A stretch of DNA of 6,498 nt from NCBI GenBank assembly GCA_031276475.1, contig JAISMZ010000021.1:1-6498 (forward strand), in the 5' to 3' direction. The position numbers and the translations under genes were made by a program. This DNA is from Coriobacteriales bacterium. GTDB lineage: Bacteria; Actinomycetota; Coriobacteriia; Coriobacteriales; UBA8131. Below the pieces are notes generated by a model. It was not told the origin of the DNA, made no database searches, and saw only the letters and a list, made by a program, of their open reading frames with translations. Positions 4,858 through 6,498 of the stretch are shown here, piece by piece; the first letter of the stretch is position 1; each line of letters begins with the position of its first letter.

Positions 4858-6195
4858 GTGCAGCTTCAGGTAGAGCATCCGTTGGGTCGGTTCTACGCCG
4901 GCGTCAAGCACTACTCCTGACGCGCCGTAATCGTAGGTAAAGGTCAGGTTCCAGTTCTGCGGCAAAGTATCGGCAGAGTCGGTGGCGGCATAGAAGGTGG
5001 CCGTAAGTTTCTTGACCTTCTTCTCCGCAGCCTCGGGGTCGACGTACTGGGTATACTTATCGGCCTGAGGAGCCTCAAAGTGCCAATCAGACGAGGGTGT
5101 TATGCCCGCCTGCCTGAGTACATCGTTTACCGAATCGGCCTGGGCTACCAGTGTAGCAAAATCGCTGTCCTGATAGCCGAGCAGATCAAGAGAAGCAACG
5201 TAGTAGACCTCAATCACCTTGCCATCGGCATTGAGGCTGAGATAGAGATTTTCAACCCGCGAGGCGACGCTGGTCGGAGCACCAACCGTGGGCGCCTGCG
5301 GTCTGACGCTCGTTGCGGTCGCAGAGCTCGAACGGGATGCGGAGCTGGAGCTTGACGCGGAGCTTGAGGAAGCCGCATTGGAACCGGACGCGGCAGCGGA
5401 GCTGGAGGCAGTGGCGGAGTCGGAAGCAGCGGAGCTGGAGGCAGCGGCGGAGCCCGACGTCGGACTGTCGGACAGGGACGAGCTGCTGGCGGCGGCACTG
5501 CTTGGCGAGTAGCTGAAGGTTGCCAAGCTATGAATCTCGGGGTTGGTCGCGTCCGTTGTCTCCTCGGTCTTGGTAAGAACAAAATCCTTGGACAAAAGTG
5601 GCTGCACCTGCTCCACACTGAGACCGAACAGTTGCTTGAGATTTGGGATGGTAGCGGTTTGCAGGCCAGCACTGCTGCTGATATTGTCCCCGATATCGCT
5701 TTCGTCCAATTTAACCGACACGTCGTCGACGAGGCTTGAATCGCTGTAATCCCCTGCGGTAAGCATGTTGTAGCCAAGAAAACCCAGGCCGCCAAGCACC
5801 AGCAGCAAAACGAAGATTGTGCTCAGCAACACCGTCCGCGTGCGCCTGGCGCGACGGGCACGCTCCGGGTCGACGCTCTCGGCGCGGACAGAGCTGTCGG
5901 TCGCAGCGGGAGCGGCTATGGATGAGGACGTGGCGTCAGCGGCGCTGCTGGTAGGGGCGTCAGCGGCGTCGTCCGCGGCGGGGGTGGCAGTGGTGTCAGC
6001 GGTGTCACCCGTTGCGGCAACCTCAACAACAGCTTTGTCGGCAGACTCAGCGGCTCCAGCAACGGCCTTCGCGGCAGTCTTGGCAAAGCTCTGCGGATTT
6101 TTGGAATCCGCCTGCGGCGTAACACCGGGGGGCGGCGGCGTGGCAGGAGTGGGCTGCGGCGCTGCCTCTGTCAGTTTTTCTTCTCCACTACTCAT
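4855..6195 (-). CDS. bitopic envelope protein with Ser/Ala-rich stalk, possible PASTA-like segment
   Basis: 446 residues; family not recognised. The N-terminal 1-110 is Ala/Thr/Pro-rich and likely disordered cytoplasmic sequence. RARRARRTR (112-120) precedes a membrane helix at about 121-143, so the rest is predicted outside. Residues 183-208 (IPNLKQLFGLSVEQVQPLL...) resemble the start of a PASTA repeat (PN...G.s...a...L), only weakly. Residues 231-297 are an almost pure Ser/Ala low-complexity stalk, and 298-446 form a globular-looking C-terminal domain with YLSLNADGKVIEVYYV and strand-rich sequence to the end. GAGG, 7 nt before the ATG (complement of 6203-6206), sets the start. It sits between a partial membrane-protein gene (19 bp upstream) and lepB (6 bp downstream), so the three are one operon. 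A cell-envelope role is inferred from topology and context. Confidence 0.85.
   Translation of the reverse strand: MSSGEEKLTEAAPQPTPATPPPPGVTPQADSKNPQSFAKTAAKAVAGAAESADKAVVEVAATGDTADTTATPAADDAADAPTSSAADATSSSIAAPAATDSSVRAESVDPERARRARRTRTVLLSTIFVLLLVLGGLGFLGYNMLTAGDYSDSSLVDDVSVKLDESDIGDNISSSAGLQTATIPNLKQLFGLSVEQVQPLLSKDFVLTKTEETTDATNPEIHSLATFSYSPSSAAASSSSLSDSPTSGSAAASSSAASDSATASSSAAASGSNAASSSSASSSSSASRSSSATATSVRPQAPTVGAPTSVASRVENLYLSLNADGKVIEVYYVASLDLLGYQDSDFATLVAQADSVNDVLRQAGITPSSDWHFEAPQADKYTQYVDPEAAEKKVKKLTATFYAATDSADTLPQNWNLTFTYDYGASGVVLDAGVEPTQRMLYLKLH
5305..5505 (-). repeat. Ser/Ala low-complexity coding tract
   Basis: Codes for residues 231-297 of the bitopic protein. On the plus strand it shows repeated GCGGAGCTGGAG blocks, with related AGCGGAGCTGGAGGCAG copies near 5396 and 5430. 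The outside, flexible Ser/Ala composition suggests a surface stalk. Confidence 0.75.
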
Positions 6196-6214
6196 CTTTT
6201 TACCTCTTTACCTG

Positions 6215-6498
6215 CTAAAACGGCAATTCTATAATCGTCCAATAATCCAGAACATAGACGACTATCAACGCCAATCCTACCAAGGCCAGACCGAGAACGA
6301 CCCTGCGAGTGCCTGGCGCGGGCAGCGGCGGTTCGTCGCCTGATGGCAAATCGCTGGTATCAGTTTGAGCCAATACACGATCCGGCGTCCCGGAAACGAC
6401 CTGAGGCGGCTCGACGCTCTGTGCAAAACTCTCGGTTCGCTGCGTCGCATCCTGCGGCCTGACAAGGTCAGTGCAAGCGGCTGACGCTTCCTCACGCA
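6215..6498 (-). CDS. 3' end of a protein with a C-terminal membrane helix (partial)
   Basis: Reading leftward, the frame is open from the window edge (first whole codon 6494-6496) to a TAG at 6215-6217, giving 93 residues with no in-frame ATG or GTG, so the start is outside. The first 64 residues are polar, Pro/Asp/Thr-rich and probably disordered. RRVVLGLALVGLALIVVYV then forms a hydrophobic helix, and a 10-residue tail DYWTIIELPF follows. The arginines before the helix suggest the N-terminus is inside. The layout (low-complexity cytoplasmic part, then one helix) repeats that of the next two genes. The stop lies 19 bp before the next ATG, indicating an operon. Family not recognised. Confidence 0.75.
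   Translation of the reverse strand, partial: REEASAACTDLVRPQDATQRTESFAQSVEPPQVVSGTPDRVLAQTDTSDLPSGDEPPLPAPGTRRVVLGLALVGLALIVVYVLDYWTIIELPF

Noticed and set aside
5288..5512. Glu/Ala-rich plus-strand frame resembling a coiled coil
   Set aside because: It mirrors the Ser/Ala repeat codons of the minus-strand bitopic protein and has no ribosome binding site.
5819..6343. 174-residue Ala/Ser-rich plus-strand frame
   Set aside because: It is opposite the Ala/Thr-rich N-terminal part of the bitopic protein and runs through its ribosome binding site and into the partial gene; the minus-strand reading has membrane helices and coupled starts.
6277..6495. 72-residue Arg-rich minus-strand frame at the right edge
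   Set aside because: The overlapping frame ending at 6215 continues to the edge, encodes a clear membrane helix, and ends 19 bp before the next gene, so it is the better reading.

Overview
The window is 6.5 kb of high-GC bacterial chromosome. It reads most naturally as an actinobacterium, perhaps a coriobacterial lineage. That placement is inferred from GC-rich codon use, Ala/Pro/Ser/Thr-rich protein tails, tRNA genes that encode their own CCA, and strong GGAGG-type ribosome binding sites. No marker gene here fixes the taxon.

Layout, left to right. (1) 1-299: the 3' end of an unrecognised plus-strand gene. (2) 333-1976: gltX, glutamyl-tRNA synthetase, carrying an unusual in-frame Gly/Ala/Ser/Thr-rich insertion of about 50 residues near the active-site half. 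(3) 1934-2725: a minus-strand gene for a secreted or membrane-anchored protein (signal peptide, one membrane helix, Pro/Ala/Thr repeat linker); it converges on gltX and overlaps its last 43 bp. (4) 2726-2884: a divergent promoter region with one good sigma70-like promoter each way. (5) 2885-3319: a tRNA operon with tRNA-Gln(CUG), a 197-bp inserted or duplicated structured segment, tRNA-Glu(CUC) and a strong intrinsic terminator. (6) 3362-3970: a TMEM175-family (DUF1211) membrane protein. (7) 4021-6498, minus strand: a tightly packed operon of at least three genes, read from the right edge: a partial gene with a C-terminal membrane helix, a bitopic Ser/Ala-rich protein, and lepB (signal peptidase I), whose ribosome binding site overlaps the stop codon of the gene before it.

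Two functional themes stand out. GluRS sits beside tRNA-Glu and tRNA-Gln, both substrates of the enzyme if it is the non-discriminating type that works with GatCAB. Signal peptidase I is encoded with envelope proteins, and the minus-strand gene at 1934-2725 has a plausible signal-peptidase site of its own.

The most unusual structure is between the two tRNAs. A perfect 63-bp direct repeat begins in the T-arm of tRNA-Gln and recurs 197 bp later, just before tRNA-Glu. Between the copies lies a sequence complementary to the tRNA-Gln T-arm (12 of 13 positions) plus several hairpins. It resembles a tRNA-end-targeting insertion or a small inverted-repeat element, and it would be transcribed inside the tRNA precursor. 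A second theme is low-complexity repeat expansion in several genes, including the normally conserved gltX and lepB.
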